From NCBI GenBank assembly GCA_964584315.1, contig CAZOZO010000003.1, positions 1 to 64,000 on the forward strand: DNA of 64,000 nucleotides. The letters are read 5' to 3'. A program made the translations under genes and the position numbers. This DNA is from CAXXOK01 sp964584315. GTDB taxonomy: Bacteria; Bacillota; Clostridia; Christensenellales; Aristaeellaceae. This document shows, in pieces, positions 42,829 to 52,112 of this stretch (the stretch's first letter is position 1; every line of letters begins with the position of its first letter). The notes beneath the pieces are model-generated. The model did not search any database, had not been told where the DNA came from, and was given only the letters and a program-made list of their open reading frames with translations.

Positions 42829-44481
42829 TTGCAGACAAACGCACAGGCAAAGCGCGGCACGGCATGGCTGGTGGCGCTGTTCTTCATCGCGCTCACGGCG
42901 CTGGGGCTTTTCACCAGCGCGGACTACGGCCAGCCGTGGGATGAACCCTGGGAGCAGGACATCCTGCGCCTCAACGGCAACCAGTATGCCCAGCAGCTGG
43001 GGCTCGCCGGGCGCTTCACGCTCACCTCGTCGATGCCCGCGCCCGCAAGCCGCATGATCGAGGACAGCGTGGAGCGCGACCATGGCGAGAGCGCCTACTA
43101 CCCCATGCTGTGGCTGATGGCGGACAGCACCCTTACGCCCATGCAGCGCATGACCGTTTGGCACGGCTATACGTGGCTTTTGTTCATGGCGGGCGCGGTC
43201 GCGCTGTGGTGCATCGCCCGCAGGCTGGGCCTCTCGCGGCTGCTCAGCGGGGCGGCGGTGCTGTGCCTGATGCTCACGCCGCGCATGTTTGCCGAAGGGC
43301 ACTACAACAATAAAGATGTGGTGCTCATGGTGCTTACGCTGCTCACACTATGGTTGTCGCTGCGGCTGTCCGAAAAACCCGGCCCTTGGCGCGCACTGCT
43401 GTTTTCGCTGGCGGGGGCCGCGGCTGCCAACACGAAGATCATGGGCCTGCTAGTGTGGGGGCTGTGCGCGGTGTTCGTGCTGTTGCGGCAGTGCGCGGGC
43501 AGGCGCATGAATGGCCGCGCATGGCTTTCGGCGGCGGTGGCGATGGTGTCGTTTGCCGGGTTTTACTTTTTGCTTACCCCCGCGATGTGGAACGACCCGC
43601 TTGGCTACCTTCGCTATGTGGTGGAGAGCGCCATGGACTTTACCCGCTGGCAGAACTATGTGCTGTTCCGCGGCACGGTGTTCCACCTGAAGGTGCGGCC
43701 CCTACCGCGCAGCTATCTGCCTTACATGATCCTGACCACCACGCCGCTGTGGGTGCTGCTGCTGCTGGTCGCGGGGCAGGTGCTGGCAATCGTGCGCTGG
43801 GTGCGGCGCGGGGGCAAACCCGCGCAGGACGACGTTTCCATGGCGCTGCTGCTGTGCTCGCTGCTGTGGCTTATGCCACTGCTGTATGCCGTGGTAGGGC
43901 AACCCACCATGTACAATGGCTGGCGGCATTTTTACTTCCTCTACGGGCCTATGCTGGCGCTGGCCGCCTATGGGCTGGGCAAGCTGGCCACGTGGCTCCG
44001 GGCAAGGCAAGGCAAAGCCCTGCTGCGCGTGGGTGCGGCGCTGCTGGCGCTTTGCATGGGCATGACCGGCGCGCAGATGGCCGTCTCGCACGCGCGGCAG
44101 TACACCTACTACAACGAGCTGGTGCAGAGCGAGACCCTGCCGGACTATCTGGAGCTGGACTACTGGAACGTATCCACACTGGAGACCCTGCGCACGCTGC
44201 TTACCAGGTTGCCCGCTGTGCAGGAGAAGCCGGCCAGCATTTGCGGCAGTGAGTTTTGGTCGCACGACGGGCTCAAATCCGCGCTCGCCCTGCTGCCTGC
44301 GGAAGATCAGGCGCGCTTCCGCCTGATCCCCGAGGGGAGCCGCGGCGCGGACTACGTGGTGGCAAACCGTTCGTACATGGTGATTGGGCACTGGAAGCCC
44401 GCCGCTAACCAGACCCCCGTGGTCGTGACGGAAAGCTTCGGTGTGCCCATCTGTACCGTGTACCAGCGCAACGCCAACTGA
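42829..44481 (+). CDS. GT-C-type membrane glycosyltransferase-like protein
   Basis: 550 aa with about 10-11 membrane segments. The first external loop contains DYGQPWDEPWEQD, the Asp/Glu-rich catalytic region of PMT/ArnT-like lipid-dependent glycosyltransferases. LTPRMFAEGHYNNKDVVLM and GWRHFYFLYGP follow, and a soluble C-terminal part of about 110 residues ends the protein. It likely transfers a sugar from a polyprenyl carrier outside the membrane. The start is TTG at 42829 after GCGGAGG. A second multi-spanning protein follows 43 bases later. Confidence 0.8.
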   Translation: MQTNAQAKRGTAWLVALFFIALTALGLFTSADYGQPWDEPWEQDILRLNGNQYAQQLGLAGRFTLTSSMPAPASRMIEDSVERDHGESAYYPMLWLMADSTLTPMQRMTVWHGYTWLLFMAGAVALWCIARRLGLSRLLSGAAVLCLMLTPRMFAEGHYNNKDVVLMVLTLLTLWLSLRLSEKPGPWRALLFSLAGAAAANTKIMGLLVWGLCAVFVLLRQCAGRRMNGRAWLSAAVAMVSFAGFYFLLTPAMWNDPLGYLRYVVESAMDFTRWQNYVLFRGTVFHLKVRPLPRSYLPYMILTTTPLWVLLLLVAGQVLAIVRWVRRGGKPAQDDVSMALLLCSLLWLMPLLYAVVGQPTMYNGWRHFYFLYGPMLALAAYGLGKLATWLRARQGKALLRVGAALLALCMGMTGAQMAVSHARQYTYYNELVQSETLPDYLELDYWNVSTLETLRTLLTRLPAVQEKPASICGSEFWSHDGLKSALALLPAEDQARFRLIPEGSRGADYVVANRSYMVIGHWKPAANQTPVVVTESFGVPICTVYQRNAN

Positions 44482-44524
44482 CCCGGATGGACCGCGTCAG
44501 CGTCATACAAGGGGAGGTACGCCT

Positions 44525-46366
44525 TTGCTGTTTTTGCTCTCACTCGCCGTGATCCCACTCACGCTCAGCGCAGCGCTGCGCAGGCGCATCGAATGGGTGT
44601 TGCCCGCCTTTGCCAGCGCGCTGGTCGCGATCGCATACCCGCTGTCGATGCTGTGCCTGCTGGGCGCGCTGCCCGCACTCTGCTACGCAGCGGCTGCGCT
44701 GTGCCTCGTCTGGATGGTCGCAGAGGTCGCGCGCGGGCGTGGAGGGGCGCTGTGGGCGGCGCTCAAGGCCAATGCCTTCACTCCCGGGCTGCTCGGGTTC
44801 GTGCTGCTGGGGGTGGTTTTTTTCCTGCGCCAGCGCGGCCATATGGTCACCGGAACAGACGATATCTACTACTGGGCGCTGGAGGCCAAGGGCATCTATG
44901 CGCAGCAAGGGCTTGTGGGACGTGCGCTGCACCTCGCCCCTCGCTTTGCCACCTACACGCCGGGCATGCAGCTGTTCCAGTGGCTTGGGGCCGAGGTGGC
45001 GGGCAGCGCGGGGGACGGGTTGCTTTTTGGGATGCTGGGACTGTTCTACGCTGTGTACCTGTTGCCGCTGGCCTCGCGCATCACATGGCGGCGCATCTGG
45101 CTGTTGCCGCTGTATCTGGTTTTTGTGGTGGCGCTACCCACGGCGTTCAACCGCGACGCATATGCCCTTTTGCGTGTGGATACGGCGCTGGGCGTGTGCC
45201 TGGGCTACTGCTTGGCCGTCGTGTGGCGGCTTTGCAGCGCGCGGAAAGTCTCACTGCTGGATGGGGTGGCCCTTGCGCTGGGCCTTTTCGTGCTTTCGCT
45301 GGTCAAGCAGGTAGGTGTGGGTTGGGCTCTTTTGCCCCTCACGCTGCTGCTTGTGCTGGGCCGCGGGCGCACGCTGCGCACCGCCAAATGGATGGCCATT
45401 GCCGCGCCACTGGTCGCGCTGGGCAGCTGGCAGCTGTTCTGCAGCCTGAACGGGCTGGAGGGCGGCCATATGACGAGCCTGCGCGAAAAGCTGGCGCAGG
45501 TGCTGCAGGGTACCTATATGGTGCCGGAGGGGATGGCCAGGCTACCAAAGTCGCTTTGGGAGGCGTTCACCCTCGCGGCGGAGGGAAACGTCGGCATACC
45601 GTCGCCCCTGGTAGGGGTACCGATGCTCGGCTGGCTGGTGGCGCTGCTGCTGTTTCCGCTGCTACTGCTTTGGGTGGGCAGGCAGACGCTCAGGCCGATG
45701 GCGACCGTCTCGCTTTGGCTGCTTTCCTGCGTCGTGCTGTTCCTGATTCTCTTCTCGCTTAGCTATCCGCTGATCTTCTCCGGCGAGGTGGATGCATTCA
45801 TCGGCGGAGGGGGCGAGCGCTTGCAATACCTGCTGGAGCGCTATTTCAGCCCTTGCTTGCTAGGGGTGACAGTGCTGCTGGCGGCGCTGGTGGCGGATGG
45901 GCAGCGCCTGCCGCGCGCACGGGCCGGCGCGCTGCTCGCCGCGCTGGCTGTGCTGCTCACGCTCACGTGCAACTGGCGTGAGCTGACTGACGCGCTGCTT
46001 TTCGCCCGTTACCCGCAGGAGGTACCGGTGGACATCGTGGCCATGCAGACCGAAAACGGCTGGACGGACTCGCTGGACGATCCGCTGCATGCCGTTGTGC
46101 TCTACGGCGTGGATCCCACACCTGAGAAGCGCGAGCGCCTGCAGTACGCCCTGCTGCCGGTCAAGCTGGTCACGTTCTACGGTGATATCGGCGATGCGTA
46201 CTTCCGCAGCATTTTGCGCAGCGAGGCCGTCACGCACATCCTGTGCATGGATGATACCAACCCCACCTACGCGCTGGCATCGCCCTATGTGGAGGGCGGC
46301 TTAATGGAAACGCTGGTGCCGTACCGTGTGACGTGGAACGGCGATGTACCTGTGCTGACCCCCTGA
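44525..46366 (+). CDS. large multi-spanning membrane protein, possible GT-C glycosyltransferase
   Basis: 613 aa, about 12-13 membrane segments and a soluble C-terminal domain of about 130 residues. TGTDDIYYWALEAKGIYAQ in the first long loop, with its paired aspartates, and ATYTPGMQLFQWLG resemble the catalytic-loop region of GT-C enzymes. FNRDAYALLRVDTALG is also conserved-looking. The acceptor is unknown. The start is TTG at 44525, seven bases after GGGGAGG. It is probably cotranscribed with the preceding glycosyltransferase. Confidence 0.72.
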   Translation: MLFLLSLAVIPLTLSAALRRRIEWVLPAFASALVAIAYPLSMLCLLGALPALCYAAAALCLVWMVAEVARGRGGALWAALKANAFTPGLLGFVLLGVVFFLRQRGHMVTGTDDIYYWALEAKGIYAQQGLVGRALHLAPRFATYTPGMQLFQWLGAEVAGSAGDGLLFGMLGLFYAVYLLPLASRITWRRIWLLPLYLVFVVALPTAFNRDAYALLRVDTALGVCLGYCLAVVWRLCSARKVSLLDGVALALGLFVLSLVKQVGVGWALLPLTLLLVLGRGRTLRTAKWMAIAAPLVALGSWQLFCSLNGLEGGHMTSLREKLAQVLQGTYMVPEGMARLPKSLWEAFTLAAEGNVGIPSPLVGVPMLGWLVALLLFPLLLLWVGRQTLRPMATVSLWLLSCVVLFLILFSLSYPLIFSGEVDAFIGGGGERLQYLLERYFSPCLLGVTVLLAALVADGQRLPRARAGALLAALAVLLTLTCNWRELTDALLFARYPQEVPVDIVAMQTENGWTDSLDDPLHAVVLYGVDPTPEKRERLQYALLPVKLVTFYGDIGDAYFRSILRSEAVTHILCMDDTNPTYALASPYVEGGLMETLVPYRVTWNGDVPVLTP

Positions 46367-46453
46367 GCGCGCGGCAGCTGCCCGCGGCGCAACGTAGCCG
46401 TGGCTGCGCTGCTTTTCACACGCTGTCATTTATCAGCCCAAGAAAGGGATGCC

Positions 46454-47232
46454 ATGAGAAAATACCGTGCCAAAAGGGTGCTCAGGGGGTTTGCCATCGC
46501 CGCGCTGGCGCTGGGCCTGCTGGTGGTCATCAACCTGATACCGACGTTTCGCCTGCGTACGGCGGGGATGCAGGCTCTCACGGGTACGCATGTGACCCTG
46601 TGGTACGAAACAGAGCGGGAGGCCGCCGAAAAGACCTTCGCGCTGCGGAGGCCCGCGCGGCGGAGCTAAGCACGCTGCTGGGCGTAACGCAATACGCGCC
46701 GGTAGAGGTGTTTGTGTATGACAGCCAGCCTGTGATGCAGCAAAAGAAATACGGCCTGATTGCGCCGCTGCTGGGACTGGATTGGTACATTGGCGACAAC
46801 GTGGGCACGCGCGTGCTGCTCACCTCGCCAGCCAACCCGGGCCGGGTGCACAGCGCGGAGGATGTGCAAAACGCCGTGCTGCACGAGCTGGTGCATGCCT
46901 ACAATGCCATGTTGAACCCGCGCATGTCCTATTGGCTGGACAACGCGCTGGCGGGCTGGCTCTCCGGCCAGACACCGGGGCGCGGCTCGCTGGGCGGGCC
47001 GCTGCCAAGCCTTGCGGACACGCAGGTGGGCGGTTTGCTCGCACCGCTTACGTTTGAGCGGTTCGGCGGCTACGGGTATTCGTATACCTACGCAGCGTAT
47101 CTGGAACAGACATTTGGCTGGGCGCGCGTGCGGGCGCTGGCGGCGGGCGAGAGCTTTGAGCTCGCGCTGGGGCAGAGCGAGCAGGTGGTGTACGACGGTT
47201 GGGCTGCCTATGTGCGGCAGGACTGGCAGTAA
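46454..47232 (+). pseudogene. membrane-anchored peptidase-like gene split by a frameshift near 46640
   Basis: The first frame (46454-46669) encodes a basic N-terminus and one anchor (VLRGFAIAALALGLLVVIN), then breaks after EREAAEKTFAL. Adding one G near 46640 would give FALAEARAAELSTLLG and join the open frame to 47232, for about 259 aa in all. The downstream part has the zinc-peptidase motif HELVHAYN. The following helix is YWLDNALAGWLSG, where gluzincins of the Peptidase_MA type have WLSEGLAEY, so the third metal ligand appears lost. Either a sequencing error or a decayed gene is possible. Confidence 0.7.
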
Positions 47233-47426
47233 AGCGAGCGGGGCGACATCCGTGTGGCGAGCCTGCACCGTTTTGACAGATGGCTGAAAACCGCGGCGAA
47301 AGCAAGGCCATGGCGCGAAGACCCCAGGCCCCGCAAAGCGGCAAAGCAAGCGAAGGATAGGACGCAAGTGCACGCTCAGGTGCGCATGGTCTTGAATCAG
47401 CAGATGTTACAGACGTGATGATACAA
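47233..47426. other. intergenic stretch after the peptidase-like gene
   Basis: About 190 bases with no ribosome binding site, recognisable reading frame or structure. Confidence 0.45.
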
Positions 47427-47459
47427 AATGAGGCACCCGTGCAAGCGGATGCCTCTTTT
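47427..47459. terminator. terminator between convergent regions
   Basis: The stem GAGGCACCCG/CGGATGCCTC (one mismatch) is followed by TTTTC on the plus side and by ATTTTG on the minus side. It closes the membrane-protein operon and may also end the long catabolic transcript from the other side. The 159 bases to 47618 hold nothing else I can name. Confidence 0.7.
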
Positions 47460-47618
47460 CAAACTTATGAAAAATAAGCCTGCGCGGTGACGCGAAACCT
47501 GCGAATGTTTTACAGGACGATGCCTTTGCGAGGAGAGAGGCTTTACGGGCCGGCGACACAGCAGGTTGGCGCCGGCACGCTGGTCGAAACTCTCCCCCAA
47601 GGCCTGCCTGAATGCCCT

Positions 47619-48620
47619 TTATGCACTCTCGCCCCCGCCAAACACTGCGCGCCGCACTGCCGCCAGCGTCACGGGCACGTCGCCCGCTGCGATCAGGCTG
47701 TCGATGCGCGTAACGCCCAGTTTATCCACCACGCGGATGTAGTCGCGCATGGCCTCCACGCTCTCGACCACGGCGTCGATGGCGTTTTCGCGGTAGGGGA
47801 AGATATCCACCGAAACATGGCCTTGATAGCCGTACTTTTCGAGCAGGTAGAAGGTCTCCAGCGCCTCGTTCAGCCGCACGGAGCCCACGATCAGGTCGTC
47901 GTCCCATGCGCCGTAGTTGTCGTTCACGTGCAGGTTGTACAGGGCCCCCTGCCGTACCGCCAGCATGATGGAAGGGCCCACGCCCTGCCCGCCCGCCAGC
48001 GCATGGCCGGTGTCCAGCGTTACGCCAAGGTTGGGGCAGCCGCACTCCGCGCGCAGCAGCAGGGCGGTTTGCACATTATCGACCAGCGAACGGTTGCGCG
48101 GCTCGCGCGGCTTGGGTTCCAGCGCCACGGGCAGGCCGTCCGCGTAGTCGCACAGGGCCTTTAAGCTATCCACCAGATGCTGCCACTGCGCGGCATAATC
48201 GGTCTGAAAGGCGTAATCGAACCCATCCTGCCCCAGCCACAAGCTCACGCCCTGTGCGCCCAGCGTGCGGGCATAGTCCACGGTGGCTTTACAGCGCGTG
48301 AGCGCGTCGCGGCGCGTCTCCGCGTCCGGCGCGGAGAGCGAGCCATAGCGCCACTTGGCTTCGCCGTACGTCCAAGTGTCGATGAAGGTGGGCAAAACAC
48401 GCGCTTCCGCCATCGCAGCCTGAAGCTCATCGATGTACGCCGCATCCTCGTTGCCACGGTGGTGGATCTCCACCCCGCTCGCCACGCCGCGCGTACCCAA
48501 AAGCCGGATCACTTCCGGCACAGTCAGCGTGCGCTCCTTGTAGCCAGTGCGCAAAAAGCGATCGCCACTCTGGCACAGCGCGCCTGCGATAAAGGCGAAA
48601 CGGTCAAACGGCATGGTCAT
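47619..48620 (-). CDS. TIM-barrel sugar isomerase/epimerase
   Basis: 333 aa of the xylose-isomerase-like AP_endonuc_2 superfamily. Metal and substrate residues are in PVALEPKPREPRN, GVTLDTGHALAGG, NLHVNDNYGAWDDD and HVSVDIFPYREN. The general pattern resembles L-rhamnose isomerase-like proteins and IolE/IolI relatives, but the substrate is not identifiable. ATG at 48620 follows AAAGGATGG and overlaps the upstream gene by 17 bases. It is the last gene of the long minus-strand cluster. Confidence 0.85.
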   Translation of the reverse strand: MTMPFDRFAFIAGALCQSGDRFLRTGYKERTLTVPEVIRLLGTRGVASGVEIHHRGNEDAAYIDELQAAMAEARVLPTFIDTWTYGEAKWRYGSLSAPDAETRRDALTRCKATVDYARTLGAQGVSLWLGQDGFDYAFQTDYAAQWQHLVDSLKALCDYADGLPVALEPKPREPRNRSLVDNVQTALLLRAECGCPNLGVTLDTGHALAGGQGVGPSIMLAVRQGALYNLHVNDNYGAWDDDLIVGSVRLNEALETFYLLEKYGYQGHVSVDIFPYRENAIDAVVESVEAMRDYIRVVDKLGVTRIDSLIAAGDVPVTLAAVRRAVFGGGESA

Positions 48621-49485
48621 CCGCCATCCTTTCTTTCAGGAAGCGCGCGGCGGCGGCAAGGTCGCCATCCACGTCGCGGTGCAAAGTGCGCCAGATGTTC
48701 AGCCGCCCCGCGAAACCCGCCACGGGGCCGGTCATGGATTCCATCACGATGGGGCCGCCGTAGCCGGTATCACTTAGCGCGGCGAACACCGCCGCCCAGT
48801 CGATATGCCCGTGGCCGGGCAGCGAGCGGTTGTTTTCGCAGGCGTGGAAGTGGATGAGCTTATCACCCGCCAGCCGGATGGCCGCGGGGATGTCCGCCTC
48901 CTCGATGTTCATGTGGAACGTATCCAGGTGCACGCCCACACGCGGGCTGCCTACGGCCTCCACCACGGCAAGCCCCTCCTCGCAGGTGTTGACCAGCGGC
49001 GACTCGAATCGGTTGACCACCTCTACGCCCAGGTTCACGCCCTCGCCCTCGGCGGCGCGCGCAGCCTCGCGCAGGGCCTGCGCAGCGTGCATGACGGCGG
49101 CGTGCCGCGTGCGCTCAATGCCATCGGGGAAGTGCTTGCCCTCGCCGGTCAATATGCCGCCCAGCGCCGTGCCGCCCATGCCGCGCACCATGCGGATGTC
49201 CTCGGTCAGTTGCTTGACACCCGCCGCGCGAACGGCGGGGGAATCGCTGCTGACATCGGTGGCGGGCGTGAGCGCGGTGGCGAACGTGAGGCCCAGCCCC
49301 AGACGGGCGGCGTGATCCGCCACCTCCCAGCGCGCCTGCGGGGTCAAAAGCCGCATCCGCGGCGCGCTCACCTCCAAAATGGCGAGACCCGCCGCCTTGG
49401 TGCGCGTAAGGCTATCCAGCCAGTCGACCGTGTCCGATTCGGCAAGGTAGGCGTAGTATACGCCCAGCCGGTTCTGCACGCGCAT
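48604..49485 (-). CDS. D-psicose/D-tagatose 3-epimerase-like TIM-barrel protein
   Basis: 293 aa. The metal-binding set of ketose 3-epimerases is present: Glu in GVEVVNRFESP, Asp in VHLDTFHMNIEE, His in HFHACENNRSLPGHGHIDW and Glu in IVMESM. It would epimerise a ketose or ketose phosphate at C3. ATG at 49485 follows AAAGGAGCG. It lies 28 bases after the IolB-like gene in the cluster. Confidence 0.88.
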   Translation of the reverse strand: MRVQNRLGVYYAYLAESDTVDWLDSLTRTKAAGLAILEVSAPRMRLLTPQARWEVADHAARLGLGLTFATALTPATDVSSDSPAVRAAGVKQLTEDIRMVRGMGGTALGGILTGEGKHFPDGIERTRHAAVMHAAQALREAARAAEGEGVNLGVEVVNRFESPLVNTCEEGLAVVEAVGSPRVGVHLDTFHMNIEEADIPAAIRLAGDKLIHFHACENNRSLPGHGHIDWAAVFAALSDTGYGGPIVMESMTGPVAGFAGRLNIWRTLHRDVDGDLAAAARFLKERMADDHAV

Positions 49486-49513
49486 CGCTCCTTTCGTGAA
49501 CACTGGCCCGCGT

Positions 49514-50329
49514 CTATTGCTTTTTGATCAGGTTTTCCACCGCGCCCACCCATGCGTGGTCTGGGTCGCTGCTGCGGTAGAAGCCCTGATGATCGCCCGC
49601 CATCAGCCACAGGAAGTAGCTGTTGTAGCCGGGCGCGCCCACGGTGGTGTGGTAGCCGCGGGGGAATTCCACCAACTCGTCGCTCTTGACGCGGTAGGCC
49701 ACGTCGATCTCGCCATCCGCGGTGTACAGGCACTGCACGCCAAAGCCCTGCGGCGGGTCGAACAGGAAGTAGTAGACCTCCTCCAGTACGCCCTCGGCGG
49801 GCATCAGGTCGGTATCGTGCTTGTGCGGGGGAAAGCCCGCCCAGTTGCCGGGCGTGATGTACGCTTCGCCGATGGTCAGCCGCCGCGCGTTGGTCGTGCC
49901 GTCGATGATGAAGCTGGTGTCCCGCTCCCACGGCTTGACGCCAAGGCGCATCACGCGCACCGCGTCCTGCCGGATGGCCTGCGGCTCGCCGTCCTGATCG
50001 GCGGGGGTCATGCACACGGCGATCTTGACATGCCACACAGCAGTGATATGCACCTGCGTGCCGCGCGGCGCGTAGAAGGCCTCGGCCTTGGGGCTCTCAA
50101 ACACGGTGCGCCGCACGCCAAGCGTGCCAAAATCCATGCCGCGCGCCTCAAACTTTGCCTTGCCGCCCAGCAGGATGAACGCCGCCTCGCGTCCCTCGGT
50201 ATCAAAGGTATGCGTCTCACCCGCGTCCAGTTCGATCATGCCGAAGGATAGTTGGGCAAGCGAGCACTCGCCCGCTACGCACAGCGGGGTAAAACCCTTC
50301 GCGGGGGTGTAGGTTTTCTTGTAGTTCAT
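49514..50329 (-). CDS. IolB-like 5-deoxyglucuronate isomerase family protein
   Basis: 271 aa, the usual size of IolB. Double cupin: an N-terminal half with IELDAGETHTFDTEGREAAF and a C-terminal half with the metal-site residues PPHKHDTDLMPAEG, LEEVYYFLFDPPQGF and VEFPRGYHTTVGAPGYNSYF. IolB converts 5-deoxyglucuronate to 5-dehydro-2-deoxygluconate in inositol breakdown. No IolG or IolD homologue is in the window, so a variant substrate is possible. The ATG overlaps the EtfA stop as ATGA. Confidence 0.9.
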   Translation of the reverse strand: MNYKKTYTPAKGFTPLCVAGECSLAQLSFGMIELDAGETHTFDTEGREAAFILLGGKAKFEARGMDFGTLGVRRTVFESPKAEAFYAPRGTQVHITAVWHVKIAVCMTPADQDGEPQAIRQDAVRVMRLGVKPWERDTSFIIDGTTNARRLTIGEAYITPGNWAGFPPHKHDTDLMPAEGVLEEVYYFLFDPPQGFGVQCLYTADGEIDVAYRVKSDELVEFPRGYHTTVGAPGYNSYFLWLMAGDHQGFYRSSDPDHAWVGAVENLIKKQ

Positions 50330-51279
50330 GGGTTTGCCTCCCTTTCGCTCAGGTGCCGTATCATTGCCTCGGCGGCTGCTCTCCAGTCGCCGACGATGCC
50401 ATAGTCCGCGTGGTCGAAGATGGGGGCGGAGGGGTCTTGATTGATGGCAACCACCGTTTCCGCGCCGCTCATACCCACGATGTGCTGCACCATGCCGCTG
50501 ATGCCAAACATGAGGTACAGGCTTGGCCGCACGGTAACGCCCGTCTGCCCCACCTGCAAGCGGTAGGGGGCGTAGCCCGCGTCCACCGCGCCGCGCGAGG
50601 CGGCCACCGCCCCGCCCAGCAAGCCCGCCAACCGCGCCAGCGTGGCGAAACCCTCCGGCCCCCCCACACCGCGTCCTCCGGCGACGATTACCCTCGCATC
50701 CGCCAGCGACGGCCCGTCCTCGCCGGGGACAAAGCCCACGCGCGTGAGCAGCGCAGGCGCGTTCACAGGCACAAGATCGATCACGGGGGGCAAAGGGTTG
50801 GAAGCCATAAGCGACGCATCCATATCCGGCAGGGGAAACACTCCGGGGCGCACGCTGGCTAGTTGCGGGCGGCGGTACCTGCACAGGATATCCGCGAGCA
50901 GGTTGCCGCCATAGGCGGGCCGTGTTTGCAATAAAAGGCCGTCCGGCGTTACGGCAAGGCCGGTACAGTCCGCGGTCAACCCTGTGTTGAGCCGCGCCGC
51001 CACCCACGCGGAGAGGAACCGTCCCCGCACCGTGGCGGGGAACAGCGCCGCATCCGGAGCGATATGCCGCAGCGCCTCGGCGATGCGCGTGCCCTGCGCG
51101 CAGTCGTCCGCGCAGGCAGGCAGGCGATAGACCGTTCCCGCGCCGCAGGCGGCAAGCGGCGCGATATCCTGCGTGTCGCCCTCGACCAACGCGCTGGGGG
51201 CCGCATCCGGCGAGAGCGCCCGCGCCTTGGCCACCAGCGCCAGTGCGGACGGGGCGCAGCACACCACACAGATGGTCAT
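50326..51279 (-). CDS. etfA: electron transfer flavoprotein alpha subunit (second copy, no ferredoxin domain)
   Basis: 317 aa. N-terminal domain (about 1-185) with TVRGRFLSAWVAARLNTG and DCTGLAV; C-terminal FAD domain with VIVAGGRGVGG, SRGAVDAGYAPYRLQVGQTG, MFGISGMVQHIVGM and APIFDHADYGIVGDW. FAD contacts look intact. Unlike the copy at 56378-57565 it carries no iron-sulfur extension. It overlaps EtfB upstream and the IolB-like gene downstream by ATGA, so it is embedded in the sugar pathway operon. Confidence 0.94.
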   Translation of the reverse strand: MTICVVCCAPSALALVAKARALSPDAAPSALVEGDTQDIAPLAACGAGTVYRLPACADDCAQGTRIAEALRHIAPDAALFPATVRGRFLSAWVAARLNTGLTADCTGLAVTPDGLLLQTRPAYGGNLLADILCRYRRPQLASVRPGVFPLPDMDASLMASNPLPPVIDLVPVNAPALLTRVGFVPGEDGPSLADARVIVAGGRGVGGPEGFATLARLAGLLGGAVAASRGAVDAGYAPYRLQVGQTGVTVRPSLYLMFGISGMVQHIVGMSGAETVVAINQDPSAPIFDHADYGIVGDWRAAAEAMIRHLSEREANP

Positions 51280-52079
51280 GGCAGCACCCCCCGCGTAAGG
51301 AAATCTTCCACCGTGAGGCGCTCGCAAGTGCGCAGGCCAGCCGTCTTCGCACATACGCGGATGACCCGCGTGGGCGAGCCTTTCAGGCCGCAGCTTGGCG
51401 CATTCAGCCCGATGTCGCGGGCGGTCAGGCGGCGCACCTGCGCCCGCGCGGCGTTGCGCAAGCCCGTGAGCGAGGGCGCGCGCAGGCGGTAGCTCCACTC
51501 GCACAGCGCGACTAACGCGGGGGTCTGGCATTGCCAGACGGCTTTGCCATCCTCGATCAGTTGATCGACGGTGAGCGTCAAGGGCGACAGGCCAGCCAAG
51601 GCATGACCGTTGTTTTCTTTGTCGGGCGTATGCTCAACTTGCACCGCCGTGGCGTTCGCCACGCAGGCGCAGCCCAGCAGGGCTGCCAGCATGGGGCCCA
51701 CCTGCCCCGTTTCGCCATCGGCGGCGCGCCGTCCGCACAGGATCAGGTCAAACCCGCCCAGCAAATTGGCGGCGGCGTACAGCGCCGTGGCGGTGGCCAG
51801 CGTGTCCGCGCCCGCAAAGGCGGGGTCAGTCAGCATCGCCGCGCTGTTTACCCCCAGGGCAAGCGCCTCGCGCAGCATCCCCTCGGCGCGCGGCGGCCCC
51901 ATGGTGATGGCCGTGACCGTTCCGCCGAGCCTGTCCCGCAGGGCAAGGCCGAGCTCCAGCGCGGATTCATCGGCGGGGTTCATCACCTGCGCCACATGCT
52001 CGCGCCGGAGGGTAAAATCCTCGGTCAGCTGCACATCCAGCGTGTCCGGCACCTGTTTAAGGCAAACGAGTATCTGCAT
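51276..52079 (-). CDS. etfB: electron transfer flavoprotein beta subunit (second copy)
   Basis: 267 aa. ILVCLKQVPDTLDV, VMNPADESALELGLAL, VTAITMGPPRAEGMLREALA and LILCGRRAADGETGQVGP are the standard EtfB blocks, with a C-terminal SCGLKGSPTRV. The protein binds a flavin or AMP and pairs with the EtfA immediately downstream. GGAAG lies upstream of the ATG. It follows the FGGY kinase gene by 33 bases. Confidence 0.94.
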   Translation of the reverse strand: MQILVCLKQVPDTLDVQLTEDFTLRREHVAQVMNPADESALELGLALRDRLGGTVTAITMGPPRAEGMLREALALGVNSAAMLTDPAFAGADTLATATALYAAANLLGGFDLILCGRRAADGETGQVGPMLAALLGCACVANATAVQVEHTPDKENNGHALAGLSPLTLTVDQLIEDGKAVWQCQTPALVALCEWSYRLRAPSLTGLRNAARAQVRRLTARDIGLNAPSCGLKGSPTRVIRVCAKTAGLRTCERLTVEDFLTRGVLP

Positions 52080-52112
52080 GCGGGCTTCCTTTCGTGCGTT
52101 AGCAAGGCAAGG

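Noticed and set aside
46630..46669. Programmed frameshifting in the peptidase-like gene
   Set aside because: No slippery heptamer or downstream structure was seen; a simple one-base loss is the easier reading.
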